A program made the translations under genes and the position numbers. The notes under the pieces are model-generated. The model ran no database searches. It was not told the origin of the DNA and was given only the letters and a program-made list of their open reading frames with translations. Source: Bacteroidaceae bacterium (lineage in GTDB: Bacteria > Bacteroidota > Bacteroidia > Bacteroidales > Bacteroidaceae). Taken from it: a stretch of DNA of 64,000 bases. Positions 37,240-44,665 of this stretch are shown one piece after another. The stretch's first letter is position 1; every line of letters begins with the position of its first letter. The stretch spans positions 38,783 to 102,782 of the forward strand of contig JAFTEV010000061.1 in assembly GCA_017453465.1 (NCBI GenBank), written 5' to 3'.

Positions 37240-37294
37240 TACAATTTATGAATTCGTAATTCGTATTTCGTAATTCGTAATTCGTATTTCGGAT
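37240..37294. repeat. AATTCGTAATTCG word repeat
   Basis: AATTCGTAATTCGTATTTCG units are reiterated between the two YbjN-like genes. The same words occur at 36812-36846. Confidence 0.55.
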
Positions 37295-37699
37295 TTATAC
37301 TTCTTCGTCATAATTCTCCAGTTCCGCATAGAACCACTTGAGTGCGGCGGCCATTGTGCGGATGATGTGTTCTACGGTGGCTTCGGTGATTGCAGTGCCG
37401 TCTTCTTGGTAGTGTTCGTAGAAAATCCAGACGCTGTCCGTGCAGATGGCTGCTTTGATGTACTTGATGTTGAATCCGAGTTGCTGAATCTGGTTGAGCA
37501 GGATAGGCTTGTTCTCGTCGGTCACACTGAAGACTCGTGGGATGGCAAAGCGCACGAAGTTCTCGTCACCGTCGTTGTCCATCAAGAGATAGGTCTTTCC
37601 ACGATAGTCAAACTTGAAGTCTGTCCCCTCTCCGTCAATGTCTTTTGGCGAAAAGCCCAATGCTTGTAGATGTTCTACGATTAATTCTGTTGTGTTCAT
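37295..37699 (-). CDS. YbjN/type III chaperone-like protein
   Basis: 134 aa. The layout matches its paralogue at 36847-37230: an N-terminal helix (NTTELIVEHLQALGFSPKDI), strands (DFKFDYRGKTYLLMDN), FSVTDENKPILLNQIQQLGF, DSVWIFYEHYQED, and a C-terminal helix. It has no signal peptide or catalytic motif. It is the first gene of the leftward YbjN-YbjN-(pseudokinase-AAA+) set. No consensus promoter was found upstream, but a hairpin at 37748-37771 lies about 50 nt before the start. Confidence 0.6.
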   Translation of the reverse strand: MNTTELIVEHLQALGFSPKDIDGEGTDFKFDYRGKTYLLMDNDGDENFVRFAIPRVFSVTDENKPILLNQIQQLGFNIKYIKAAICTDSVWIFYEHYQEDGTAITEATVEHIIRTMAAALKWFYAELENYDEEV

Positions 37700-37747
37700 T
37701 GTGTTCTCCTTTCTTTAATTAGGTTGTGTATGATACATGTTTTTTTA

Positions 37748-37771
37748 CCCCTCTGTATGACTATAGAGGGG
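37748..37771 (+). terminator. Hairpin with T-runs before the YbjN pair
   Basis: CCCCTCT (37748-37754) pairs with AGAGGGG (37765-37771). It is followed on the plus strand by ATAATTTTTT and preceded by a T-run. As a terminator it fits only rightward transcription, which has no known gene here. It may instead be an operator. Confidence 0.35.
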
Positions 37772-37799
37772 GATAATTTTTTGCTTCTATCAGAAAGGA

Positions 37800-37966
37800 T
37801 AGTGAAAAGTGAAGAGTGAAAAGTGAAAATTTTTAGTGAAAAGTGAAGAGTGAAAAGTGAAAAATCTAAGTTACTGGGGCTAAACGCAGCCTAATGCCGA
37901 CTAAACTGTAACTTAGATTTTTCACTTTTCACTTTTCACTCTTCACTCTTCACTTTTCACTTTTAT
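37800..37966. repeat. GTGAAAAGTGAA palindromic element, copy 2
   Basis: The left arm has about eight reiterations of GTGAAAAGTGAAGAGTG-type words ending AAAAATCTAAGTTACTGG. The centre contains GGGGCTAAACGCAGCC. The right arm is TAACTTAGATTTTTCAC plus reiterated TTCACTCTTCAC. It is the longest copy and abuts the nitroreductase stop codon. Confidence 0.8.
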
Positions 37967-38463
37967 TTCCCAAGGATTTCCTCCATCGTTTTCCGCTTCT
38001 TGACGGTAGCTTCGACGGCGGGGTAGCCAATGGGGATGATGACAGCAGGTTCTTCGTTCTGGGGCAGGGCGAAGAGCTGGCTGCAAAGGGCAGCATCGAA
38101 GTTGCAGACCCAGCAGGTACCCAGTCCTTGCTCGGTGGCAGCGAGGCAGAGGTGTTCCACGGCAATGGCGATGTCGATGTTGCCGTGTGGTTTGCCGTCG
38201 GCGCGTACCCATTCTTCATCGTGCAGGATGGAGGCAACGATGTAGAGTGGGGCAGTGGCGAACCAGTCGCGGTTGTAGCACTGCTGAAGTTTGGCTTTGT
38301 CTGCCACGCTGCTGAAGATGCGGAAACGCCATGGCTGACGGTTTACAGCCGAGGGCGCCATGCGCACGCATTCCATCACGTAGTTGAGTTTCTCTTGTTC
38401 CACAGCTTTGTCCTGATAATTGCGGCAGCTGTAGCGATTCTGTGTAAGGGTGAGGAAGTTCAT
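37963..38463 (-). CDS. Nitroreductase family protein
   Basis: 166 aa, a compact FMN-dependent nitroreductase-fold protein. The FMN phosphate-binding start (RYSCRNY) is present, followed by MAPSAVNRQPWRF, the expected SxxNxQPWRF signature. A later AVEHLCLAATEQGLGTCWV segment is the conserved helix with the G-x-G-(T/S)-C-W motif. Family members reduce nitro groups, flavins or quinones with NAD(P)H; the substrate cannot be told. It lies 9 nt downstream of the transglutaminase-like gene and is probably co-transcribed with it. Its last codons touch the palindromic repeat. Confidence 0.88.
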   Translation of the reverse strand: MNFLTLTQNRYSCRNYQDKAVEQEKLNYVMECVRMAPSAVNRQPWRFRIFSSVADKAKLQQCYNRDWFATAPLYIVASILHDEEWVRADGKPHGNIDIAIAVEHLCLAATEQGLGTCWVCNFDAALCSQLFALPQNEEPAVIIPIGYPAVEATVKKRKTMEEILGK

Positions 38464-38472
38464 GTTTTTTTG

Positions 38473-39861
38473 CTATTGTGCCAAATATCTATCAATAAGG
38501 TCGGTGATGTCGCTGAGCGTAATGATGTCCTCGTGTGGTTGCGGGTCTTCACCTGGATCTTCTCCAGCAGACTCTGGGTCGTACTTGTCGGGTGACAGGG
38601 CAGGCCCATCGGCCATGCTCCATGAGTAAGAACCTTGCGAGGAGAATCCGCCCGTCTTGTCTTCTGGGTGTGACTGGCTGAAGGTGAAGCCAGGCTGAAC
38701 CTCGGTGTTGCTGCCGAGCAGGAACCAGTTGTGGTTTTCGCCTCCCGAAATGGCTGCTGTCCTGCCCACGACGGGGTCGTTCCATGTCACGTCGATGGCA
38801 TACCACTGTCCGTCAGCCATCTTGACCTGATTCCACATGTGGGGTTCACCTTTGGCGTAGAGGTCGTCGCGTGCCCAGCCCGATGCCAGAATGCAGGGGA
38901 TGTTCTTCTGGTCGCAAAGCACCTTGAAGGCGCGTGAATATCCCTCACACACAGGACCATTTTCTCCTACGGTTCCTTCGAGTGCACTGAGCGGACTCCA
39001 CGCAATGTCGGGACGGCTGCTTTCGTCGGTCAGGCTGTTGTAGCAGTTGTGCTGAGTGAGCCAGTCGTTCAGGTAGAGCAGCTTTTCGTAGCGTGTGCCC
39101 TCTTCGGGGTAGCCGCTGAAGATGGTCTCGATGGCTGTCTTGTACCGCTCCACACCTTCTGCCACCAGTTCTCCGCTCTGGAACTCGCTGCGGCGAATGT
39201 CGTAGTCAGAACTTTTCAGGGTGAAGTACATCGTGATTTCGTAAGTGGAATTACCCGTCTTGCTGCCTTGATTGTACGAGTAGTTGATGGAGTAGGCGTT
39301 AAAATAAGAGTAAGTCGTGTTCAGCCAGAAGGCTTGCGGAAAGTCCATGTTGATGCAGAGGCAAATGTAGGGGATGAACGAAAGGAACTGGTCCCATGCC
39401 CTGTTTGCATGGTCGCCCACGGCTTCAAGGGCTTTCTGCTGCAAGTCGCTTTCGCTGGTGTAGGTGAAAGGAAACGTCTCTGTGAAAGCACATACCTTGT
39501 AGGCGTATGTGTCTCCATCGTAATGACTTAGCTCTGGCATGGAGAGGCTGCTGACTTTTCCGTCGAGCACCTTCTGAATGTCGCCGTCCACGCGGTCGTA
39601 GAAGTCGCGCAGATATTCAGGCAGATTGGTGATGCGGTCAATCCACAGGGTGCGTTCCTGCACAGCCTCAGCCCTGCGGCGTTTGCTTTGGTTGACAACG
39701 GGGGCATGAGTCTTGAGCAGTTCTCTCACGTCACAACTGCCGTACTGTGTCGGCATCTGGATGGTGACGGTCTTTTCTTCTTGTGCAAAGCACGGCGTGC
39801 ACAGAGGACACAGAGCAGACAGCGTGCACAGAGATAGGAGAATGGTGAATTTTTTAAGCAT
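38473..39861 (-). CDS. Secreted transglutaminase-like protein with dockerin-like tail
   Basis: 462 aa with a cysteine-rich hydrophobic leader ending PCFA-Q. The C-terminal half has the transglutaminase-like triad: C305 (GPVCEGYSRAF), H341 (GEPHMWNQVKM) and D357 (YAIDVTWNDP). Such domains act as cysteine proteases or amide-bond enzymes, often on cell-wall or host proteins. The middle (about 150-250) is unassigned. After an acidic linker (GEDPGEDPQPHED), the final residues IITLSDITDLIDRYL match the last helix of the GH53 tail (TVEDIALLIAFYL), as in a half dockerin. A promoter was not found. Confidence 0.8.
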   Translation of the reverse strand: MLKKFTILLSLCTLSALCPLCTPCFAQEEKTVTIQMPTQYGSCDVRELLKTHAPVVNQSKRRRAEAVQERTLWIDRITNLPEYLRDFYDRVDGDIQKVLDGKVSSLSMPELSHYDGDTYAYKVCAFTETFPFTYTSESDLQQKALEAVGDHANRAWDQFLSFIPYICLCINMDFPQAFWLNTTYSYFNAYSINYSYNQGSKTGNSTYEITMYFTLKSSDYDIRRSEFQSGELVAEGVERYKTAIETIFSGYPEEGTRYEKLLYLNDWLTQHNCYNSLTDESSRPDIAWSPLSALEGTVGENGPVCEGYSRAFKVLCDQKNIPCILASGWARDDLYAKGEPHMWNQVKMADGQWYAIDVTWNDPVVGRTAAISGGENHNWFLLGSNTEVQPGFTFSQSHPEDKTGGFSSQGSYSWSMADGPALSPDKYDPESAGEDPGEDPQPHEDIITLSDITDLIDRYLAQ

Positions 39862-39903
39862 GGCTAATTTGACAATTTTACGATTTTTGAAGATTAAAGA
39901 TTG

Positions 39904-40030
39904 AAATGGGTAGTTAAGGAGTTAGAGAAGTTAAGTAGTTAAGCCAATACGGAATATCTGTAACGGTTTAACTCCTGTCCGAAGGACGAGCGAAGCGATA
40001 ACTCCTTAACTCCTTAACTACCCATTTTAA
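39904..40030. repeat. GTTAAGGAG palindromic element, copy 2
   Basis: Closed version of the family: TGAAATGGGTAGTTAAGGAG on the left faces CTCCTTAACTACCCATTTTA on the right. It shares the AAGCCAATAC and GTCCGAAGGACGAGCGAAGC segments with copy 1 at 16309. Confidence 0.8.
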
Positions 40031-40033
40031 CTT

Positions 40034-41605
40034 TTAATTTTTAACTTTTAACTCTCCCACCAACGTAGTAATAGACTTGGCAGGCAGTTCTATCCTGTGT
40101 GCCCTCACCTTGCCAATGGGTTTAAGGCTTTCGCCCTCAGCGTCGGAGGTGCGATAGGCTTGCAGGGTGGTAGTTTCCACTCCTCCCTCCAGGGCGATGT
40201 CTGCTTCGTGCTCGCTGTAGTTGATGATAACAAAGACTTGTGTGCCATCCGTGTTGCGATAAGCCGAAAGCATCACACCATAGGGATTGCCGTCGCCTCC
40301 CTCCACTTCCAGACGGACAGCTCCGGGGCGTACAAAGCGGCTGTAGTTGCCCAGCGCCCACATCAGCTTTGAGTCGCGCACGGTGTTGGCCTTGGCTGTG
40401 CCCATGCGGTGACCCCTGCCGCCCTGTCGTTCCCCCTCCCGATACATACGGATGAGGCCGTCGCGGTAGTTGCCGCCCGCTGCTCGCCACCACTGCCAGC
40501 TGCGGGCTTGTGCCACGGTGAGGTCGTAGTGGATGACACGAGCCACGTAGAGAGCCGTCTTCATCGTGAAGTCGTAGGGCGAACCACCGCCAATCTCGGT
40601 GTCGTTGCCCATGATGCAGAGTTCCGTCATCCAGAAGTCCGTGCCGACCCTGGCCAGAGCCTCGGCCAGCCGTTTGCGGTAGCCGTAGAGCCCCACCGTC
40701 TCGTACCCCTCTTCTTCGGGACGGAGCACAGGCGTGTTGGTCCAGTAGGAATGTCCTGCCATCACATGGGCTATGTTGGGCAGGTTGCCCACGTAGGTCT
40801 CCGCCGAGTCGGGATTCCAGAAACACTGTATTTCGTTGCCGCGCTGCCAGTCCGTTTCGTAAATGCCCATCATGCAGCGATAGTCGCTCGACTCGTTGAT
40901 GAGAATCTTTGTGGTCAGGTTCCGCTGCGCAAACTCATGGCTCATGGCACGTGCAATCTTGGCCACTTCGCGGTTGGTGGCAGGAGAGCCTTCCTGCTTC
41001 GGCCCCTGCCAGTTCCAGTGCCCGTCGGGTTCGTTGACGGGGCAGAGGTAGTCAAAGTGGATGCCGTCTTCCCGCTCGGCCTGTTCCATCATGTTGGCAG
41101 CATACTTGGCAAAGTCTTCGTAAGCATCTGGGCGTAGGTTGAAGGTGCCGTCGCGCCCCGTGTTGGTGCCCAGTCCGTTCTGGGTGAGCTGCACGGGAGG
41201 CGTGTTGAAGAAAGCCAGAAACGTGGGCACGCCGCGCTGCTTGGCCAGCTTCAGGAAGTGTCGCTGCCCCGTCTGCCCTGCAAAATACTCCGTGCGTGTG
41301 TCTCGGTTGATTTTGGCCGAATCGCCCTGCGTGGCACTGCCAGCACCCGCATTGAAACGCCAGATGCTCAGCCCGATGCCCTTGGGCTGCCCGTTGTCGT
41401 CACAGGCGGTGGAAAACAGCCAGTCTGCCACTTGGTTCTGCGTGGAGTCGGCCCATGTGCCTATCTGCCACATGCTCCATGCGTCGCTTGCGCCAAATCC
41501 GTCAATCGTTTGGCACTCCTTGCCCGTCACGGTGAAAATCGTCCGCCTTTCGGCCACAGCAGAAAGGGCAAGGCTGAAGAGGAAGATAAAGGTATAGCCT
41601 TTCAT
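40034..41605 (-). CDS. GH30 family glycoside hydrolase (probable endo-beta-1,6-galactanase type)
   Basis: 523 aa from the ATG at 41605 (signal peptide MKGYTFIFLFSLALSAVA). The longer frame to 41713 is encoded by a repeat. The (beta/alpha)8 domain has the GH30 signatures IDGFGASDAW near the start, acid/base E192 (CPVNEPDGHW) and nucleophile E328 (WMTELCIMG). A C-terminal beta-sandwich (about 415-520) is typical of the family. Among GH30 groups it most resembles endo-1,6-galactanases, which would fit with the GH53 galactanase in this window, but the subfamily cannot be fixed by eye. The last codons (LKVKN) run into repeat sequence. Confidence 0.8.
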   Translation of the reverse strand: MKGYTFIFLFSLALSAVAERRTIFTVTGKECQTIDGFGASDAWSMWQIGTWADSTQNQVADWLFSTACDDNGQPKGIGLSIWRFNAGAGSATQGDSAKINRDTRTEYFAGQTGQRHFLKLAKQRGVPTFLAFFNTPPVQLTQNGLGTNTGRDGTFNLRPDAYEDFAKYAANMMEQAEREDGIHFDYLCPVNEPDGHWNWQGPKQEGSPATNREVAKIARAMSHEFAQRNLTTKILINESSDYRCMMGIYETDWQRGNEIQCFWNPDSAETYVGNLPNIAHVMAGHSYWTNTPVLRPEEEGYETVGLYGYRKRLAEALARVGTDFWMTELCIMGNDTEIGGGSPYDFTMKTALYVARVIHYDLTVAQARSWQWWRAAGGNYRDGLIRMYREGERQGGRGHRMGTAKANTVRDSKLMWALGNYSRFVRPGAVRLEVEGGDGNPYGVMLSAYRNTDGTQVFVIINYSEHEADIALEGGVETTTLQAYRTSDAEGESLKPIGKVRAHRIELPAKSITTLVGELKVKN

Positions 41606-41622
41606 GGCGCAAAAATAATAAT

Positions 41623-41736
41623 AAAAGTGAAAAGTGGAAAGTGAAAAGCGAAAAAAATGCGTGCCAACAGTATTTAAATGGGCTATTGTGTGTCTGAAAC
41701 TTAGATTTTTCACTTTTCACTTTCCATTTTTCGCGC
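41623..41736. repeat. GTGAAAAGTGAA palindromic element, copy 3
   Basis: The left arm AAAGTGAAAAGTGGAAAGTG and right arm AACTTAGATTTTTCAC, TTTTCACTTTCC lie around an unrelated centre. It is between the divergent GH30 and HD-domain genes. Confidence 0.7.
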
Positions 41737-41743
41737 AAATTAC

Positions 41744-41751
41744 TACTTTTG
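41744..41751 (+). promoter_or_regulatory. -7 box of the YhaM-like gene
   Basis: TACTTTTG, 20 nt before the ATG at 41771. The -33 position falls inside the repeat and has no TTG. Confidence 0.4.
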
Positions 41752-41770
41752 CAAAAATTTTCAAAACTAC

Positions 41771-42634
41771 ATGGCCAAAGAATTTATTGTTATCAGCCGT
41801 CAAGACGCTACGGCACGCACAGGGTCGCCCTACGTGAACCTGAAATGTGCGAACCAGAAAGAAGTGGAAAACATCTGTGTGTGGAACACGCCCAAGACAC
41901 AAGGCCCCAAGGTAGGCCAGCTTGTCACCTTCATCAACATCAAGGAAAACCAGGGCAAGAAGTCTGCCGAACCCTTCGACATGATTGTGGGCAAGTTCCC
42001 CACCGAGGACCACCCACTCTACAAGCTGATACCGCGCCCCATCAAGCGCAAAGTCTGGGACGACACCATTGCCGCCCTGCTCTCCTTCTGCACCGACGAG
42101 AAGCTGGCCGGCATCATCAGTAAGCAGGCCGCACAGCTCTTCGACCCCTACAGCAAATACCCCGCAGCCACCAGCGTGCACCATGCCTTCCCCGGCGGAC
42201 TGCTCAACCACACGTGGCAGATGCTCCACCTGCTCGAAGGGGTCTTTCCCTGCTACCCCTATCCCGACGAAATCAAGGTGGAGCGCATCATTCTGGCCAT
42301 CCTCTTCCACGACTGGGGCAAGCTCTGCGAGTACAACACCGAGGGTGAGAACCAAGAAAACCGCTTCCTCCTGGGCCACATCTACATGTCGGCCAACTAC
42401 CTGAACACCATCCTGCGTGAAGAAGGCATTGAGAAGCGGGAAATCAACCTCATCATCCACTGTGTTCTTGCTCATCATGGCGAACTGGAATTTGGCTCTC
42501 CCGTGCTGCCCTGCATCCCCGAAGCCTCGCTGCTCAACTATCTGGACAACATCTCTGCCAAGGCCGATGTCTATCACACCACGGGCAACATGGAGAAGTC
42601 CTTTGCCCTCGGCACCAATGTTGTGAAACCCTGA
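41771..42634 (+). CDS. HD-domain protein, YhaM-like 3'-5' exoribonuclease family
   Basis: 287 aa. The N-terminal OB-fold (about 1-80, GSPYVNLKCANQKE) is followed by an HD phosphohydrolase domain. Metal-binding positions are visible in HHAFPGGLLNHTWQM, the HD pair in AILFHDWGKL, and CVLAHHGELEFGS. YhaM-type enzymes degrade RNA from the 3' end in the cytoplasm. The Bacteroidetes members are annotated by similarity only. It lies 36 bp upstream of gpmI in the same direction. Confidence 0.82.
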   Translation: MAKEFIVISRQDATARTGSPYVNLKCANQKEVENICVWNTPKTQGPKVGQLVTFINIKENQGKKSAEPFDMIVGKFPTEDHPLYKLIPRPIKRKVWDDTIAALLSFCTDEKLAGIISKQAAQLFDPYSKYPAATSVHHAFPGGLLNHTWQMLHLLEGVFPCYPYPDEIKVERIILAILFHDWGKLCEYNTEGENQENRFLLGHIYMSANYLNTILREEGIEKREINLIIHCVLAHHGELEFGSPVLPCIPEASLLNYLDNISAKADVYHTTGNMEKSFALGTNVVKP

Positions 42635-42670
42635 AAATAAATATAATTAGTCTTTAAAACTTACATACTT

Positions 42671-44206
42671 ATGTCAAAAAAAGCACTTCTTATGATTCTC
42701 GACGGATGGGGAATCGGTAACAAAGGAAAGGGAGACGTCATCTATCAGACACCAACTCCCTACATGGACTATCTCAACGCAACCTACCCACACGCTCAGC
42801 TCCTGACCTGTGGCGAAAACGTCGGACTGCCCGACGGACAGATGGGCAACTCCGAAGTGGGTCACCTCAACATCGGTGCCGGACGCATCGTCTATCAAGA
42901 CCTTGTGAAAATCAACCGCGCCTGTGCTGACGGCAGCATCCTGAAGAACCCCGAAATCCAGTCTGCCTACGGCTATGCCAAGGAGACTGGCCACGCTGTC
43001 CACCTCATGGGACTTACCTCCACGGGCGGCGTACACTCCAGCTTCGGCCACATCCTCAAGCTCATCGACATTGCCAAGGAGTACGGCATCCAGAACTGCT
43101 ACGTACACTGCTTCATGGACGGACGCGACACCGACCCGAAGTCGGGCAAGGGCTTCATCGCCGACTTGCAGCAGCATATCGACCAGGTTGGGGTAGGAGC
43201 CATTGCCTCTATCATCGGACGCTTCTACGCCATGGACCGCGACAAGCGCTGGGACCGCATCAAGGTGGCCTACGACCAACTCATTGAGGGCAAGGGCCGT
43301 AGCTGCACCGACATGGTGGAGGGCGTGCAGTCATGCTACGACAGCCACACCGAGGAGCACAAGAACACCGACGAGTTCATGGAACCCCTCATCAACGCCA
43401 ATGTTGACGGACGCATCAAGCCTGGCGACGTGGTCATCTTCTACAACTACCGCAACGACCGCGCCAAGGAGCTGACCATTGTGCTCACCCAGCAAGACAT
43501 GCCGGAGCAGGGCATGAAGACCATCCCCGACCTGCAATACTACTGTATGACTCCCTACGATGCCAGCTTTCAGGGCGTACACATCCTCTTCCCCAAGGAG
43601 AACGTGGAGAACACGCTGGGCGAATACATCAGCAGCAAGGGTCTGAAACAGCTCCACACCGCCGAGACGGAAAAGTACGCACACGTCACCTTCTTCTTCA
43701 ACGGCGGACGCGAACAGCCTTTCCCCGGCGAAGACCGCATTCTCGTGGCTTCGCCCAAGGTGCCTACCTACGACCTGAAGCCAGAAATGTCGGCCTACGA
43801 GGTGAAGGACAAGCTCGTGGAGGCCATCAAGCAGGACAAGTACGACTGGATTGTAGTCAACTTCGCCAACGGCGACATGGTGGGCCACACGGGTGTCTAT
43901 GAAGCCATCGAGAAAGCCGTCGTTGCCATCGACCAGTGTGTCAACGAAGTGGTGGAGACAGCCAAGCAGATGGGCTACGAAACCCTCATCATTGCCGACC
44001 ACGGCAATGCCGACAACGCCCTCAACCCCGACGGCACGCCCAACACAGCCCACTCGCTCAACCCCGTGCCCTTCATCTACGTCACCGAGAACAAGAACGC
44101 CCGCGTCGAGAGCGGCGTACTGGCCGACGTGGCTCCCTCCATCCTCCACATCATGGGCTTGCCACAGCCCCAGGAGATGACTGGCAAGAACCTCATCACA
44201 GACTAA
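42671..44206 (+). CDS. gpmI: 2,3-bisphosphoglycerate-independent phosphoglycerate mutase
   Basis: 511 aa, full length for the iPGM family. It converts 3- to 2-phosphoglycerate in glycolysis through a phosphoserine intermediate. The metal site D11-G-W starts the protein, the nucleophile is S61 ([16 protein letters not shown]), and later metal ligands sit in [12 protein letters not shown] and [10 protein letters not shown]. Codon use is GC-rich and regular, as expected for a highly expressed core gene. It is followed by a very large palindrome before the convergent MFS gene. Confidence 0.95.
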   Translation: MSKKALLMILDGWGIGNKGKGDVIYQTPTPYMDYLNATYPHAQLLTCGENVGLPDGQMGNSEVGHLNIGAGRIVYQDLVKINRACADGSILKNPEIQSAYGYAKETGHAVHLMGLTSTGGVHSSFGHILKLIDIAKEYGIQNCYVHCFMDGRDTDPKSGKGFIADLQQHIDQVGVGAIASIIGRFYAMDRDKRWDRIKVAYDQLIEGKGRSCTDMVEGVQSCYDSHTEEHKNTDEFMEPLINANVDGRIKPGDVVIFYNYRNDRAKELTIVLTQQDMPEQGMKTIPDLQYYCMTPYDASFQGVHILFPKENVENTLGEYISSKGLKQLHTAETEKYAHVTFFFNGGREQPFPGEDRILVASPKVPTYDLKPEMSAYEVKDKLVEAIKQDKYDWIVVNFANGDMVGHTGVYEAIEKAVVAIDQCVNEVVETAKQMGYETLIIADHGNADNALNPDGTPNTAHSLNPVPFIYVTENKNARVESGVLADVAPSILHIMGLPQPQEMTGKNLITD

Positions 44207-44342
44207 CCCCTTCCCTACACATTATTATATTATAGGGACAGCTGCATGATATGACAAGAGCAGGTGTACGGCACAACACGCCGTCCACCTGCTCTTTCGC
44301 TTCCGTCCCGCAATGCTGCTGATTCTCTTCCACTTCTGCCGA

Positions 44343-44567
44343 AACTCAGCCCCGCTTCGCACAAAACTTTCCGTCACTTCGCACAAAACTTTCCCGCGCT
44401 TGCAACAAAAGTTGACGCAACGGCGTTGTTTTTGAAAACAACGGCGTTGTTTCTAAAAACATCGCTCATTGTTTTTACAAACAACGCCGTTGCGTCAACT
44501 TTCTTTGCTGAAGTGAACAAAAATGGTGTGCGGTGGTGGAAAGTTTTGTGTGGAGCGGGGCTGAGTT
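44343..44567. repeat. 225-bp nested palindrome
   Basis: The outer arms AACTCAGCCCCGC (44343-44355) and GCGGGGCTGAGTT (44555-44567) pair. Inside, CACAAAACTTTCC faces GGAAAGTTTTGTG. The core AAAGTTGACGCAACGGCGTT faces AACGCCGTTGCGTCAACTTT, and an extra AACAACGGCGTTGTTT unit sits within. Confidence 0.8.
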
Positions 44568-44603
44568 TGGTGTGCAGTGCTGCCCGACTTTCTGTTCTAT
44601 ACG

Positions 44604-44645
44604 AAGTGAACCCCAAAAGCCTTTGTCGGCTTTTGGGGTTCACTT
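44604..44645. terminator. 18-bp perfect terminator-like hairpin
   Basis: AAGTGAACCCCAAAAGCC (44604-44621) pairs perfectly with GGCTTTTGGGGTTCACTT (44628-44645) around a 6-nt loop. It lies 20 bp from the MFS stop codon. The absence of a clear T-run makes the mechanism uncertain. Confidence 0.55.
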
Positions 44646-44665
44646 TGTGTTGTTGCAAAAAGGGG

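Larger units (their letters stand above)
44207..44665. other. Intergenic region between convergent gpmI and MFS genes
   Basis: Contains a 225-bp nested palindrome and an 18-bp terminator-like hairpin. Apparent frames here are not supported as genes. Confidence 0.6.

Noticed and set aside
41610-41617. Minus-strand TATTTTTG before the GH30 gene as a promoter
   Set aside because: It would place the transcription start at or after the start codon; probably chance in AT-rich repeat-flanking sequence.
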